DNA of 64,000 nucleotides from Flavobacterium sp. KS-LB2. GTDB lineage: Bacteria; Bacteroidota; Bacteroidia; Flavobacteriales; Flavobacteriaceae. Below the pieces are notes generated by a model. It saw only the letters and a program-made list of their open reading frames with translations, searched no databases and was not told the DNA's origin. The DNA lies in contig NZ_CP145904.1 in NCBI RefSeq assembly GCF_036895565.1, forward strand, positions 682,001-746,000, given 5' to 3'. This document shows positions 1 through 10,185 of this stretch, piece by piece (position 1 is the first letter of the stretch; each line of letters begins with the position of its first letter). Made by a program: the position numbers and the translations under genes.

Positions 1-1
1 T

Positions 2-1936
2 TTTAGAATATTAATGTTGTTTGTGCTGTTTTTTTCTATTTTTTCCTATTCACAAAATGACAAGGAAAAAAATGTTATTTTAAATCAAACTAATGTTTCA
101 AACCTTAAGAAATTGAAAATAGAATTAGGTAAGAGTCGAATAAAAAAATATGAAAAAGCGGTAACAGTTGCAAAACAAAATGGTTGGCCAATTAAATTTA
201 CTAGTGCTGATGGAAATTTTGCAGAAATAAAAGAGGTTACTGATGAGGGATTTCCATTGTATCGTGTAACTAGAAATGAAGGGTCAGCATTTACCTCTAG
301 GGTAAATAAATTACGCACTAATGGTGGATTAGGCTTGAGTTTAACTGGTAATGGATTGTTTGTTGGGGTATGGGATCAAGACAATGCAACTATCACACAT
401 GAGGATTTTGGAGGTAGAGCTTTTGTTTTTGATAATAATACGAGTCCAACTTCTTTTCATTCAAGTCATGTTACCGGAACGATGATTAGTTCTGGTGCAA
501 ACTCAACCGATGGGCTAGGCCGAGGTATTGCGTATGAGGCGTTTGCTTATGTTAGTAATTGGACTCGGGATTTGGAAGAGATGACGGAATTAGCTACAAA
601 TAATGGTTTGTTGCTGTCTAATCATTCTTATGGACTTCTAGCAACTAGTGCAAGTTTTCCAGAATACATTTTTGGTGCTTACAGGAATGATTCAAGGGAT
701 TTAGATCAAATAGCTTTTGATGCGCCGTATTATCAGCCTGTTATTGCAGCTGGGAATGATAGGAATAAAGTTCCTAATATTAATGCTGCAAAAGATGGAT
801 ATGATTTATTGACGGATTTTAGTACTGCAAAAAATGCTATTGTTGTTGCTGCTGTAGAAGGTTTGGGGGTTAATGGGTATGTTAATTCAAGTAGTGTTGT
901 TATGTCTAATTTTAGTAGTTGGGGTCCAACAGATGATAATCGTATAAAACCAGATATTTCTACAAAAGGAGTCAATGTATTTTCAACAACTAATGCAGCA
1001 AGTAATAAAGGCTATGGAACGATTTCAGGGACTTCAATGGCTGCCCCCGGTGTGACTGGTACCTTATTGTTGCTTCAAGAGCATTTTAGAAATATTACTA
1101 GTGGGTTCATGCGATCTGCTACATTGAGAGGTTTGATGATTCATAGTGCAGATGAAGCAGGAGATGCTGATGGGCCAGATCCAAGATTTGGTTGGGGTTT
1201 GATAAACGCTGAAAAAGCAGCGTTATTGATTTCTAATGCATATCAAGCAAACAATAAAGTTTTGATTCAGGAATTTGATTCAAGAACAACACCTTTGATG
1301 CAAGGGACTTCTTTTACTAAAACAATAAAGGCAAAGGGTACAGAGCCATTGGTAGCTACTATTTCTTGGACTGATCGTGCCGGGTTGACTAATACAAGTA
1401 CTGTTGATTTAACAACTCCGGTCTTGATTAATGATTTGGATATAAGAATTACAAAAAATACAGAAGTTTTTTTTCCATGGCGTCTAAATGATATCAAAAG
1501 TCAGCCAGCTATTAGAGCGGATAATACTGTTGATAATATTGAGAAAATTGAAATTAATAATCCTGTTAATGATTTCTATACCATAACAGTTAGTCATAAG
1601 GGAAATCTAGTAGGTAATAGCCAGGATTTTTCGTTAATAGTTTCGGGTATAGATGAGAGTAACTTAGCAACTAATGAATCTGATTTTAAAGCATTAAATG
1701 TATGGCCTAATCCAATGAATGATTTTGTTAATATATCGGTTCTATCAGATCTTTCTGATGAAATGTATTTAGAGGTTTATGATATTTTAGGAATTAGACA
1801 ACTTTCTAAAAGAATAGATTATTCAAATGCCGGTTTTGTTAATTCAATACAAGTGAATTCTCTTAAAAAAGGGCTTTATATTTTTAAAATTATGCAAGGA
1901 AAAAAGCAATCTATTTGGAAAATATTAAAAAATTAA
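2..1936 (+). CDS. T9SS-secreted S8 subtilisin-like serine peptidase (5' end outside window)
   Basis: Secreted subtilase, expected to cut proteins at the cell surface or outside the cell. Numbering from the ATG at 14, the catalytic triad is Asp121 (VGVWDQD), His152 (SHVTGT) and Ser341 (GTSMAAP), with the oxyanion Asn248 in AAGNDRN. A beta-rich region follows at about 420-550. The last 80 or so residues (NVWPNPMNDFVNIS to GLYIFKIMQ) form a T9SS type A sorting domain. The frame is open upstream of the ATG to the window edge (codons for FRIL), and a signal peptide starting at that ATG would lack its basic n-region, so the true start probably lies before the window. It precedes a SusCD operon that has its own promoter, which suggests extracellular proteolysis feeding peptide uptake (inference). 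Family assignment is secure; substrate unknown. Confidence 0.92.
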   Translation, partial: FRILMLFVLFFSIFSYSQNDKEKNVILNQTNVSNLKKLKIELGKSRIKKYEKAVTVAKQNGWPIKFTSADGNFAEIKEVTDEGFPLYRVTRNEGSAFTSRVNKLRTNGGLGLSLTGNGLFVGVWDQDNATITHEDFGGRAFVFDNNTSPTSFHSSHVTGTMISSGANSTDGLGRGIAYEAFAYVSNWTRDLEEMTELATNNGLLLSNHSYGLLATSASFPEYIFGAYRNDSRDLDQIAFDAPYYQPVIAAGNDRNKVPNINAAKDGYDLLTDFSTAKNAIVVAAVEGLGVNGYVNSSSVVMSNFSSWGPTDDNRIKPDISTKGVNVFSTTNAASNKGYGTISGTSMAAPGVTGTLLLLQEHFRNITSGFMRSATLRGLMIHSADEAGDADGPDPRFGWGLINAEKAALLISNAYQANNKVLIQEFDSRTTPLMQGTSFTKTIKAKGTEPLVATISWTDRAGLTNTSTVDLTTPVLINDLDIRITKNTEVFFPWRLNDIKSQPAIRADNTVDNIEKIEINNPVNDFYTITVSHKGNLVGNSQDFSLIVSGIDESNLATNESDFKALNVWPNPMNDFVNISVLSDLSDEMYLEVYDILGIRQLSKRIDYSNAGFVNSIQVNSLKKGLYIFKIMQGKKQSIWKILKN

Positions 1937-2074
1937 ACTAAATATTGTTAAAATTTTTCTTTTAATATTTTTTTTATTTAAAAAAATCAGAATAAGCAAT
2001 AAACAAGTTAAAACTTATGTTTTTGATGAAAATGTATCATAATTTTAAAATTTTTCAATATTAACTATTAAATG

Positions 2075-2105
2075 TTTGTTAATTAATAATTAATTAATAG
2101 TTTTG
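2075..2105 (+). promoter_or_regulatory. Promoter of the SusCD operon
   Basis: TTTG at 2075-2078, 19 bases, then TAGTTTTG at 2098-2105. This matches the Bacteroidota sigma-A consensus (TTTG near -33, TAnnTTTG near -7). Transcription would start near 2110, about 24 bases before the SusC start codon. Confidence 0.7.
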
Positions 2106-2133
2106 TTTTTTAACTAACTCAAAAAAAATATTT

Positions 2134-5100
2134 ATGAAATCAAAGTTTACTTGGATTCTTACGTTATGTTTAGCGTTTTTTATTCAGTTTTCCTTTGCGC
2201 AAGAGAAAACTGTTTCGGGTGTTGTTACTTCCAAATCCGATCAAATGACTATGCCAGGGGTAAATGTTGTTGTACAAGGTACAAGTCGTGGAGTACAAAC
2301 CGATTTTAATGGTGCATTTTCTATTAAAGCTTCCGTTGGAGAAAGATTAGTAATTTCTATTGTTGGGTCAAAACCTGTTACTGTTGTGGTAGGTGCTCAA
2401 AATAGAATTAACGTTCAGCTTGAAGATGATACTACTGTATTAGAAAATGTTATTGTTGAAGGTTACAATGTAACAAAAACAAAAGCAAAGTCTAACGTTG
2501 CCTCAGTAACTGTTAGTTCTAAAACTATTGAGGGGCGACCTAACGCTTCTTTTATTCAAACCTTACAGGCGCAAGTTTCTGGTTTGAATATTACATCAGG
2601 AACAGGGCAGCCAGGGGGGAATAGCCAAATTATTATCAGAGGTACAGGTTCTATCAATGGTAAAGTTGAGCCATTATTCGTTATTGATGGAATTCCTTTG
2701 AACTCTGATAACTTTAGAAGTATCAATCCAGACGATATCGAATCAGTTTCGGTTCTTAAAGATGCTGGTGCAACTTCTATCTACGGTAATAGAGGTGCTA
2801 ATGGTGTAATTATTGTTAAAACTAAAAAAGGTAGTTTTGATTCGGCATTGAACGTTAAGTATTCCTCTACTACAGGTTTTTCAACTTTGCAGAAAACAAA
2901 ATATAACTTGATGAACTCTCAAGAATTGCTTACAACTGAAAGAGCATTTGGTAGAGGTAGAGGTTTTACGAATGGTCCTAATGGTGGTCCAATGACAGAT
3001 GCTCAAATTGCAGCAGCAGTAAATACAGACTGGAATGACTACTTTTTTAGAACTGGTGTTACTCAAAATCAAGTTTTGAGCTTGTCTGCTGGTGGAAAAA
3101 ATATGAGCTCGTTTACTTCTCTTGGATATTTTGATCAACAAGGTATCTTGAAAGGATCTGATTTGAAAAGATTTAGTTTTAGAAGTAATGTAAGTGGTAA
3201 ATCAAATAATGATAAATTAACATATTCAACTACTACATCTATCAACTTTTCTAGAAGAAACGAAGCTAACGCTATTGGTACAGGAGGTGTAAATCAGAAT
3301 TATGTTCTTGGTGCTAATAATAGTGCTCCTTATATATCACCAGATGATTATAGTACTAGCCAACAGCTTTTATTAGATTACCAAACACAAGGTGGAACTT
3401 TATTATTAACTCCATTATTTCTTGTTGATAAGCTAAAAACTTTTGAAAATAGAATTGATGAGTTAAAAGGTTTGATTAACCTTGAAGGTGGATATAAAAT
3501 TACCAAAGATTTAAGTCTTGGTACATCCATAGCTTTAGATTATACTCAACAAAATTTGTATACATGGCAAAGTCCTACGGCTTTTAATTCACTACTTTTT
3601 GCTGGTGCTGCAACTGCACCTGAATTTGAAGACCAGTTATTTGAAAGAGACGTGGCTATCACCTCAAACACACGTTTGAATTATAATCGTACTTTTAATG
3701 AAAAGCACACTATAAATGCTGGGGCGTATCTAGAGTACATAAAATCTCACAGAAATGGTTTTAATTTTAGACAAAGAGGTTTAAATCCTAAAACTACTTC
3801 TCCAGGAGCTGGTACTGGTTATATTTTAGATGGTCCTACTAACGATAGATTTGTACCTACAGTAGGTGCTTTTAAACAAGAAACAGGTTTGTTCTCTTAT
3901 TTTGGTACTGCTGATTATGATTATGATAGTAAATATGGTTTTGGAGCTACTGTTCGTAGAGATGCTTCTTCAAGATTCGCAGGAGATAACAGATGGGGTA
4001 CTTTCTACTCATTTAGCGGTCGTTGGAATATTGATAAAGAAGCTTTCATGCAGGGTTCGGTAATTAATGCACTTAAACTAAGAGGGTCTTACGGAACGTC
4101 TGGAAATCAAGACGTTTTGAATGGAACTTATTTGGCATTAAACAACACTAGGGAGTTATATACTACTGCTGTTGGGTACAATGGTACTCAATCTTTTGTA
4201 CTATCACAGTTAGCTGTTCCAGATTTACGTTGGGAAAAAACTGCTCAAGCAAATATTGGTGTTGACTTTGAAGTTTTTAACAGTAGATTGAGTGGTTCAT
4301 TTGATGTATATCAAAAAAGAACAACTGATTTATTTATTCCGGTACCTTTATCAGCTATTAATGCGACAGGTTCCGTGAACTCTAATTTTGGTTCACTAAA
4401 GAATGAAGGAGTTGAAGCTACATTGAATTATGATTTGATTAAAAGTAATACTGGTTTTAATTTGACATTAAATTTTAATGGTTCTTACAATAAAAATACA
4501 ATCCTTGACATAGCAGGTACTACAGGATTAATTGATAATGGTACAACAGTAATTCAAGAAGGACAAATTATAGATGAGTTTTTTCTTACAAAATATCAAG
4601 GAGTTAATCCTGCTAATGGTAATTTACTTTTCTTAAATGCAGCTGGTGAAATTACAGAAAACCCTAATCCTACTGTTGATAGAGTACTTACTGGCAAGTC
4701 ACGTGTTCCGTTGTATCAGGGAGGATTTGGTTTTGACTCAACTTACAAAGGTTTTTTCTTAACTACTAATTTTTCGTATGCTGCTGAAGTGTATAGAATT
4801 GATTTTGATTTACAAGGATTACAGAATCCAACTAATAACGTAGGTGTATTTAATGTTTCGGCTGATTTATTAAATGCTTGGACTCCTGATAATAGAGTAA
4901 CAGACATTCCGTCTTTGAGAGCAGCTAATTATGCTGCCCAAAATAATTCAGACCGATATTTAATAGATGCTTCTTATGTAAGATTAAGATTCGCATCTTT
5001 TGGATATGATGTTCCTAAAAAATTATTAGAAAAAACACCTTTCAAAACAGTTAAGGCATTTATTCAAGGTGAAAATTTAGTTACATTCTCTAAATGGAGA

Positions 5101-5190
5101 GGTTGGGATGCGGAAAGCCCACGAACTGCCGATCAATACCAATACCCTACTCCAAAAATAGTTTCTGTAGGATTACAATTAGAATTTTAA
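2134..5190 (+). CDS. SusC/RagA family TonB-linked outer membrane transporter
   Basis: Outer-membrane TonB-dependent channel of the SusC/RagA type, which forms a pedal-bin complex with its SusD partner and imports oligomers. Of 1018 residues, about 1-22 are a signal peptide ending FSFAQ, about 24-108 a carboxypeptidase-regulatory-like domain (VSGVVTSK...GVNVVVQG), about 125-235 the plug (QAQVSGL, IIIRGTGSING, FVIDGIPL, SVLKDAGATSIYGNRGANGVIIVKTKKG), and the rest a 22-strand-type barrel ending in LQLEF. The SusD gene begins 12 bases after its stop. No glycoside hydrolase or sensor gene is adjacent, and the upstream neighbour is a secreted peptidase, so peptides are a reasonable guess for the substrate (inference; RagAB is the known peptide-importing precedent). 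Confidence 0.95.
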   Translation: MKSKFTWILTLCLAFFIQFSFAQEKTVSGVVTSKSDQMTMPGVNVVVQGTSRGVQTDFNGAFSIKASVGERLVISIVGSKPVTVVVGAQNRINVQLEDDTTVLENVIVEGYNVTKTKAKSNVASVTVSSKTIEGRPNASFIQTLQAQVSGLNITSGTGQPGGNSQIIIRGTGSINGKVEPLFVIDGIPLNSDNFRSINPDDIESVSVLKDAGATSIYGNRGANGVIIVKTKKGSFDSALNVKYSSTTGFSTLQKTKYNLMNSQELLTTERAFGRGRGFTNGPNGGPMTDAQIAAAVNTDWNDYFFRTGVTQNQVLSLSAGGKNMSSFTSLGYFDQQGILKGSDLKRFSFRSNVSGKSNNDKLTYSTTTSINFSRRNEANAIGTGGVNQNYVLGANNSAPYISPDDYSTSQQLLLDYQTQGGTLLLTPLFLVDKLKTFENRIDELKGLINLEGGYKITKDLSLGTSIALDYTQQNLYTWQSPTAFNSLLFAGAATAPEFEDQLFERDVAITSNTRLNYNRTFNEKHTINAGAYLEYIKSHRNGFNFRQRGLNPKTTSPGAGTGYILDGPTNDRFVPTVGAFKQETGLFSYFGTADYDYDSKYGFGATVRRDASSRFAGDNRWGTFYSFSGRWNIDKEAFMQGSVINALKLRGSYGTSGNQDVLNGTYLALNNTRELYTTAVGYNGTQSFVLSQLAVPDLRWEKTAQANIGVDFEVFNSRLSGSFDVYQKRTTDLFIPVPLSAINATGSVNSNFGSLKNEGVEATLNYDLIKSNTGFNLTLNFNGSYNKNTILDIAGTTGLIDNGTTVIQEGQIIDEFFLTKYQGVNPANGNLLFLNAAGEITENPNPTVDRVLTGKSRVPLYQGGFGFDSTYKGFFLTTNFSYAAEVYRIDFDLQGLQNPTNNVGVFNVSADLLNAWTPDNRVTDIPSLRAANYAAQNNSDRYLIDASYVRLRFASFGYDVPKKLLEKTPFKTVKAFIQGENLVTFSKWRGWDAESPRTADQYQYPTPKIVSVGLQLEF

Positions 5191-5202
5191 TATAAAAAAG
5201 AT

Positions 5203-6687
5203 ATGAAAAAAATTAATTTTATTTTATTCGCATTGATAATTTCATTTTTCTCTTCTTGTGAAGATGCGATTGATATTATTCAGCCTGGTGAATTAGGTCC
5301 AGATGTTACTTTTCAAACCGTAGAGGATTTACAATTTGGTTTAAATGGTGTTTATGCTGCTGTTGCAGGTGAGAATGCAATATCTTTTAGTACAGTTTTT
5401 ACAGATGAAGTTGCTATTGGTTTTGCTAATGGTGGACAAGGTTTAAACGGAGGAGAGTATGTTTTTAATCTAAATGCAGCCTCTGGTGATGCAGCAGTAA
5501 TATGGTCTTCTAATTATGCTTTAATAAATAGAGCAAATAGAGTTATTGCAGGAGCTGCTCTTATTACACCAACAGCAGCTACAAAAGCTGCATATGATGA
5601 TATATTAGCTCAGGCACACATATTGCGAGCATGGGGACACTTTGTATTGTTGAGTCATTTCACAACAAATATGGCTGATGATAATGCTCTTGGTGTAATT
5701 AAATTGGATTTTGTTCCACTTGTTACAGATCAGTTACCAAGAAATACAAATGGTGAAGTTTTTGCATTAATCAACGAGGATTTAAATTTTGCTTCTTCTT
5801 TATCTGCTACTTCAAATGCTAATACGTCACGTACGTTCGTTTCAACGGATTTTGTAAAAGCTTTTAGAGCTAGAATGGCTGCTTACAGAGGTAAATATGC
5901 TGAAGTTACTGCTTTAGCAGATCAATTAATAGCTTCTTACCCTTTGACACCAAGATCAGCTACTGTTGCCGATCAAAATACCTCTTTGTATTTAAATATT
6001 TGGACTGATGTTGCAATACCTACTGCTACTCAAAATGAGGTTATATTTAAGCTTGAGCGTGTTCCAGGGAATAGATTGATAAATGCTATTTGGGCATCTG
6101 TAAACAGTACTGTGAATGGATCTCCTTTTTATGAAATGAGCACTAGTTTATACAATTTATTGAATAATACAAATGATATTAGAAGACGTGCTTTTTTAAG
6201 TCCTAGTTCTGATCCAGCTACTAATAGATTAGTTATTGGTAAGTACCCAGGTTCTGGTGGTATTGTTCAGTTGAATGATGTTAAGATCTTTAGAACTCCA
6301 GAAATGTATTTCTTAAAAGCTGAAGCGCTTGCTGATGCAGGAAATTTTGCTGGTGTTGCTGCGCAATTGCAAGCGGTTACTAACGCAAGATTTGTAGCTG
6401 GTACTGCTCCAGTTATTCCAGTTCCTACTAGTGCTCAAGCTGCTTTTGCTGAAATCTTGAAGCAAAGAAGAATAGAATTGTGTTTTGAAGGGCATCGCTA
6501 CTTAGATCTTAAACGTTTGGGAGTTAGAGCAGGAGTAACTATTGATAGAGCTCCAGAAGATTGTAGTATTTTCAATGCTTGTAGTATTCCTAATACAGAC
6601 TATAGATTTACTATGCCTATTCCTGTTGGTGAACTTAGTGCTAATACAGGTATAAAAGATCAACAAAATCCAGGTTATACTAACTAA
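5203..6687 (+). CDS. SusD/RagB family nutrient-binding outer membrane lipoprotein
   Basis: Surface lipoprotein lid for the SusC channel. The signal peptide MKKINFILFALIISFFSSC gives the lipidated Cys19, followed by acidic residues (EDAID), as is usual for lipoproteins exported to the surface in this phylum. Alpha-helical TPR-like repeats lie in the N-terminal half (AHILRAWGHFVLLSHF, FRARMAAYRGKYAEVTALADQLI). The C-terminal region carries the family signature ILKQRRIELCFEGHRYLDLKRLG at about 427-449. At 494 residues it is normal for the family. It is the second gene of the SusC operon, 12 bases downstream of SusC. Substrate cannot be read from the sequence. Confidence 0.94.
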   Translation: MKKINFILFALIISFFSSCEDAIDIIQPGELGPDVTFQTVEDLQFGLNGVYAAVAGENAISFSTVFTDEVAIGFANGGQGLNGGEYVFNLNAASGDAAVIWSSNYALINRANRVIAGAALITPTAATKAAYDDILAQAHILRAWGHFVLLSHFTTNMADDNALGVIKLDFVPLVTDQLPRNTNGEVFALINEDLNFASSLSATSNANTSRTFVSTDFVKAFRARMAAYRGKYAEVTALADQLIASYPLTPRSATVADQNTSLYLNIWTDVAIPTATQNEVIFKLERVPGNRLINAIWASVNSTVNGSPFYEMSTSLYNLLNNTNDIRRRAFLSPSSDPATNRLVIGKYPGSGGIVQLNDVKIFRTPEMYFLKAEALADAGNFAGVAAQLQAVTNARFVAGTAPVIPVPTSAQAAFAEILKQRRIELCFEGHRYLDLKRLGVRAGVTIDRAPEDCSIFNACSIPNTDYRFTMPIPVGELSANTGIKDQQNPGYTN

Positions 6688-6702
6688 TTTAATTGTTTTA
6701 TT

Positions 6703-7470
6703 ATGAAAAAATATTTATTAAAAATAACCGCAATTGCCCTTTTTATGGGGGTAATTGCAGGTTGTGAAAGCGAAAGTGTAGTATTTGATAATGTAAATGG
6801 CCAAGAAGGCATCCAATTTTCTACAAGAAGTTATAATATTACTGTTCCCCCTGCAGGGACAAAAGTTACTATCCCAGTAAGCGTTACCACTATTTCTAAT
6901 TCAGATAGAACTTTTCAAGCAGTTGCGGATGATAAGTCAACTGGTGCAGCTGTTTCTTATTCAATCGGTACTGCAAATATTCCGGCTGGATCTTATGAAG
7001 GAACTTTAGATGTTAGTTTAAATACTAACTCGTTATTAGATGGTGTTGCATATTCATTGCTTGTAAAGTTAGTAGCACCTGTTGGAGGTTCTGCTTTTAA
7101 CAATGTGGCAACTATAAATTATAATAAAAAAGTTGTTTGTAATAATGTTGTACTAACTGTAACAACAGATGCTTACGCAGAAGAAACCTCTTGGAAAATA
7201 GTAAACGCAGCAGGAACAGTTGTGGCGTCTATACCTCCAGGAACATATGGACCTGCAGCATCTACAGCTAGTAGAGGAAAAGTGTATACTCATAATATTA
7301 ATTTACCAAACGGTAAATATTCTCTTATAATGGAAGATGTTTATTGTGATGGACAAAATGATGGAGCTTACGAAGGAAGTTATAAATTAGACTGTTCTAT
7401 TATTAAGCATGCGTCAGGTACTGGAGCTTATGGATGTACAGAAGTAACTAATTTTGAAATTAATCCGTAA
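6703..7470 (+). CDS. Lipoprotein in the SusE-like position, beta-sandwich, unknown ligand
   Basis: Third gene of the SusCD operon, starting 15 bases after susD and ending just before the operon terminator. The signal peptide MKKYLLKITAIALFMGVIAGC lipidates Cys21. Residues about 30-150 (GIQFSTRSYNITVPPAGTKV...YSLLVKLVAPVGG) resemble the N-terminal beta-sandwich (DUF1735/Calx-beta-like) found in lipoproteins beside SusD. The rest is a second beta-rich domain with two Cys pairs (about C148, C225, C238, C250), possibly disulfide-bonded. By analogy with SusE/SusF it may bind the imported substrate at the cell surface. That role is inferred from position; the family call is moderate. Confidence 0.8.
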   Translation: MKKYLLKITAIALFMGVIAGCESESVVFDNVNGQEGIQFSTRSYNITVPPAGTKVTIPVSVTTISNSDRTFQAVADDKSTGAAVSYSIGTANIPAGSYEGTLDVSLNTNSLLDGVAYSLLVKLVAPVGGSAFNNVATINYNKKVVCNNVVLTVTTDAYAEETSWKIVNAAGTVVASIPPGTYGPAASTASRGKVYTHNINLPNGKYSLIMEDVYCDGQNDGAYEGSYKLDCSIIKHASGTGAYGCTEVTNFEINP

Positions 7471-7494
7471 AAAAGTTATCAAAGAATAATTAAG

Positions 7495-7530
7495 AGAGTG
7501 TTTTGTAACTAACAAAACACTCTTTTTTTT
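7495..7530 (+). terminator. Intrinsic terminator of the SusCD operon
   Basis: Perfect 10-bp stem, agagtgtttt (7495-7504) with aaaacactct (7514-7523), a 9-base loop, then an eight-T run. It lies 25 bases after the last gene of the operon. Confidence 0.9.
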
Positions 7531-8164
7531 GCAATTTTTTTTTTTGTATCATTGATTCTATTGTTATAAAATTGAGAATTAAACAAAATAAAAAAGGCTT
7601 TTTTTCGTGAAAGAAGGTGTTTTTTAAATAGAAGATGTATCAACTCTAATTCTTAATTAATTCAATTTTACTTTTTTAGAAATTGAAGGTTCCTTTTTTA
7701 TATCAATTCATATATTTAATATAACCTTTTTGGTAGATGATAATGTATATATGGACAGCTAAAATAGATTTTTACTAACTCTAGTGAAGATTGTATGTAA
7801 AAAAAGATTATTAAAATAAGTCTTTATGATAGCCGATAGTAAATTAAATAGTAATATTTTTTATGTTCAAAAAAAAAACAAAACAACAATAAACAATTTA
7901 TAGTGAATGGCTGTCCCATTATAATATTTTCTGTGCATTATGAAAAAACTTAATTCAAGTAAATTATAGTTACAAGCTTTTTCGCAATAAATAAATCAAA
8001 ATACTTGTGTACAGCATCTTGAAAATAGTCTTAATTTAATCTTGTATTTGTTTTATAGCAGGTGGATATATAAATAAATTTAATTATTTGATTTCATAAT
8101 GTATTTCTTTTTTATTCATAACTGTTAATGATTTACCTTTGTTCGTGTATAAGATTTAAAATAA
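7531..8164. other. Gene-free AT-rich stretch
   Basis: About 630 bases with no open frame of coding character on either strand. Only a promoter-like TAnnTTTG at its 3' end (8134-8141) was recognised. It separates two unrelated transcription units. Confidence 0.6.
8134..8141 (+). promoter_or_regulatory. Candidate -7 element TACCTTTG of the porin gene
   Basis: Matches TAnnTTTG. No convincing TTTG was seen at the -33 position. Predicted start of transcription near 8148, which favours translation from 8189. Confidence 0.45.
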
Positions 8165-8188
8165 TTGCTTAATTATATATTCCTGCAA

Positions 8189-10147
8189 ATGAGAATTCTC
8201 TTTTTTTTTCTTTTTTTAGTAATTCCAACAACTTTTTTTTCTCAAGTTAAAAACAGTAAAAATTTCGATTTTAGTAGCAAATACAATAGTTCTGATTCCA
8301 TAAAAAAGGGCAGTGTTAAAACCGCTACCATAGATATGTACCGTTTTATAACAATCGATAATGACACTACTTACATCGATACTTCTTTAACAATCCAAAA
8401 AGAATACAGCCACAATTATTTGCGAAAAGATATTTTTGGGCTTTTGCCTTTTGCAAATGATGGACAAACCTACAACACCTTGCAGTATAGTTTGACTGAT
8501 TTTTCACCGTATCCAGAATTTGGTTTTAAAGCAAAACATTTCAATTTTTTAGAAGCTAACCAAATAAGATATAGTTCAGTTGCTACACCAGTAACCGAAT
8601 TGTATTTTAAAACCACTGTGAGAAAAGGACAATCTGTAGATGCATTTATAACCTTGAATACTTCTGAAAATCTTAATTTTTCTATTGCATACAAAGGTTT
8701 ACGTTCCGAAGGGGAATATCTCAACCAATTGTCTAGTACCGGTAATTTTAGATTTACTACCAATTATAACACTAAAAACAAGCGTTATTTTGCGAAGGCG
8801 CATTATACCTTTCAAGATATTCTAAATGAAGAAAATGGCGGTATTACAACCATTGAAAATTTTGAAAGCGAAGACCCAAACTATAATAACCGACAACGAT
8901 TTGAAGTCTATTTTAATGACGCTAAATCGTTTTTAAAAGGGAAAAGAATTTTTCTGGATCATAATTTCAGGATTAATTCAGATAAAGGTGCTAATAACTT
9001 GTATCTAACCCATCAGTTCAATTATGAAAATAAATTCTTCGAATACAAACAAGCTACTGTTCCATCAACAGTGGGAGGCACTGTTGTAGATCGATTTGGA
9101 GAATCATTTAAAAGTAGTGGAATTAATGATCAGACTCGTTATAACAAAATGTATAATAGAGTTGGACTGGTTTATGAAAATACTACTTTAGGTAAATTTC
9201 AGTTTTTTGCAGATGATTTTAGATCAAATTATTACTATGACCAAATATTGATTTTTGATAATCAAAAGGTAATACCGAGTGCATTCAGTCAAGAAATTAA
9301 TAGTGTAGGTGGTCAATATGAGTACAGAAAAAACAAATGGAATGGTACATTTTTATATTCAAGATCGGTTACGGCCCAATCATTATCAAATCTAGATGCT
9401 AAATTAGATTATGCTCTAAATGATAACACACAATTCTCTTTTAAATATCAGAATATAAATAAATTGCCAAACAGTAATTACAATCTATATCAAAGTAGTT
9501 ACGTTCAGTACAACTGGTCTAATGATTTTAAGAACGAAAAAATAAATTCAATTAGTGCAAATGCTATAACTCCGTGGTTTGATGCAGAAGTGCAGTTTTC
9601 AGTTTTAAATGACCATTTATATTTCAATAATGTATCAACCCTTGCACAAACAAGCGCCAAAACACAAATTGTAGCTCCCTCGCAATATGATGGTACAATA
9701 AATTACCTATCTGTAAAAGTTAGTAGAGAATTAACCTTTGGTAATTTTGCTTTAGATAACACCATTTTATATCAAAAAGTAGATCAGCAAGATGCAGTTT
9801 TAAATGTTCCAGAAATTGTTACAAGAAATACGTTCTATTACTCCAATTATTTGTTTAAACGTGCTTTGTTTTTACAAACTGGAATAGTGCTGAATTATTT
9901 TTCCAAGTACTATGCAAATGATTATAATCCAGTTATTGGCGAGTTTTTTGTACAAAACGAGAAACAAATTGGAAACCATCCAAATTTTGATTTTTTTATA
10001 AATGCAAAAATTCAAAGAACACGGATTTATTTCAAGGCGGAGCATTTTAATTCCTCTCTAACGGGTAATAATTTTTATTCTTCACCCAATAATCCATCGC
10101 GTGACTTTACGATTCGATTTGGTTTGATTTGGAACTTCTTCAATTAA
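8189..10147 (+). CDS. Putative porin (outer membrane beta-barrel)
   Basis: Predicted outer-membrane barrel of 652 residues, resembling the Bacteroidota putative porin family (Porin_10 type). The chosen start gives MRILFFFLFLVIPTTFFSQ, a good Sec signal peptide; an in-frame ATG at 8165 adds eight residues before it. After the signal comes a short soluble part, then alternating amphipathic strands rich in Tyr, Phe and Asn to the end, finishing in an aromatic residue near the C-terminus (IRFGLIWNFFN), as barrel proteins do for BAM recognition. The motif DIFGLLPFANDGQTYN is conserved in this family as I remember it. Monocistronic; solute unknown. Confidence 0.82.
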   Translation: MRILFFFLFLVIPTTFFSQVKNSKNFDFSSKYNSSDSIKKGSVKTATIDMYRFITIDNDTTYIDTSLTIQKEYSHNYLRKDIFGLLPFANDGQTYNTLQYSLTDFSPYPEFGFKAKHFNFLEANQIRYSSVATPVTELYFKTTVRKGQSVDAFITLNTSENLNFSIAYKGLRSEGEYLNQLSSTGNFRFTTNYNTKNKRYFAKAHYTFQDILNEENGGITTIENFESEDPNYNNRQRFEVYFNDAKSFLKGKRIFLDHNFRINSDKGANNLYLTHQFNYENKFFEYKQATVPSTVGGTVVDRFGESFKSSGINDQTRYNKMYNRVGLVYENTTLGKFQFFADDFRSNYYYDQILIFDNQKVIPSAFSQEINSVGGQYEYRKNKWNGTFLYSRSVTAQSLSNLDAKLDYALNDNTQFSFKYQNINKLPNSNYNLYQSSYVQYNWSNDFKNEKINSISANAITPWFDAEVQFSVLNDHLYFNNVSTLAQTSAKTQIVAPSQYDGTINYLSVKVSRELTFGNFALDNTILYQKVDQQDAVLNVPEIVTRNTFYYSNYLFKRALFLQTGIVLNYFSKYYANDYNPVIGEFFVQNEKQIGNHPNFDFFINAKIQRTRIYFKAEHFNSSLTGNNFYSSPNNPSRDFTIRFGLIWNFFN

Positions 10148-10185
10148 TAGCTCTTTAAAATTTCAAATTTTCAAATCTTTTTTTT

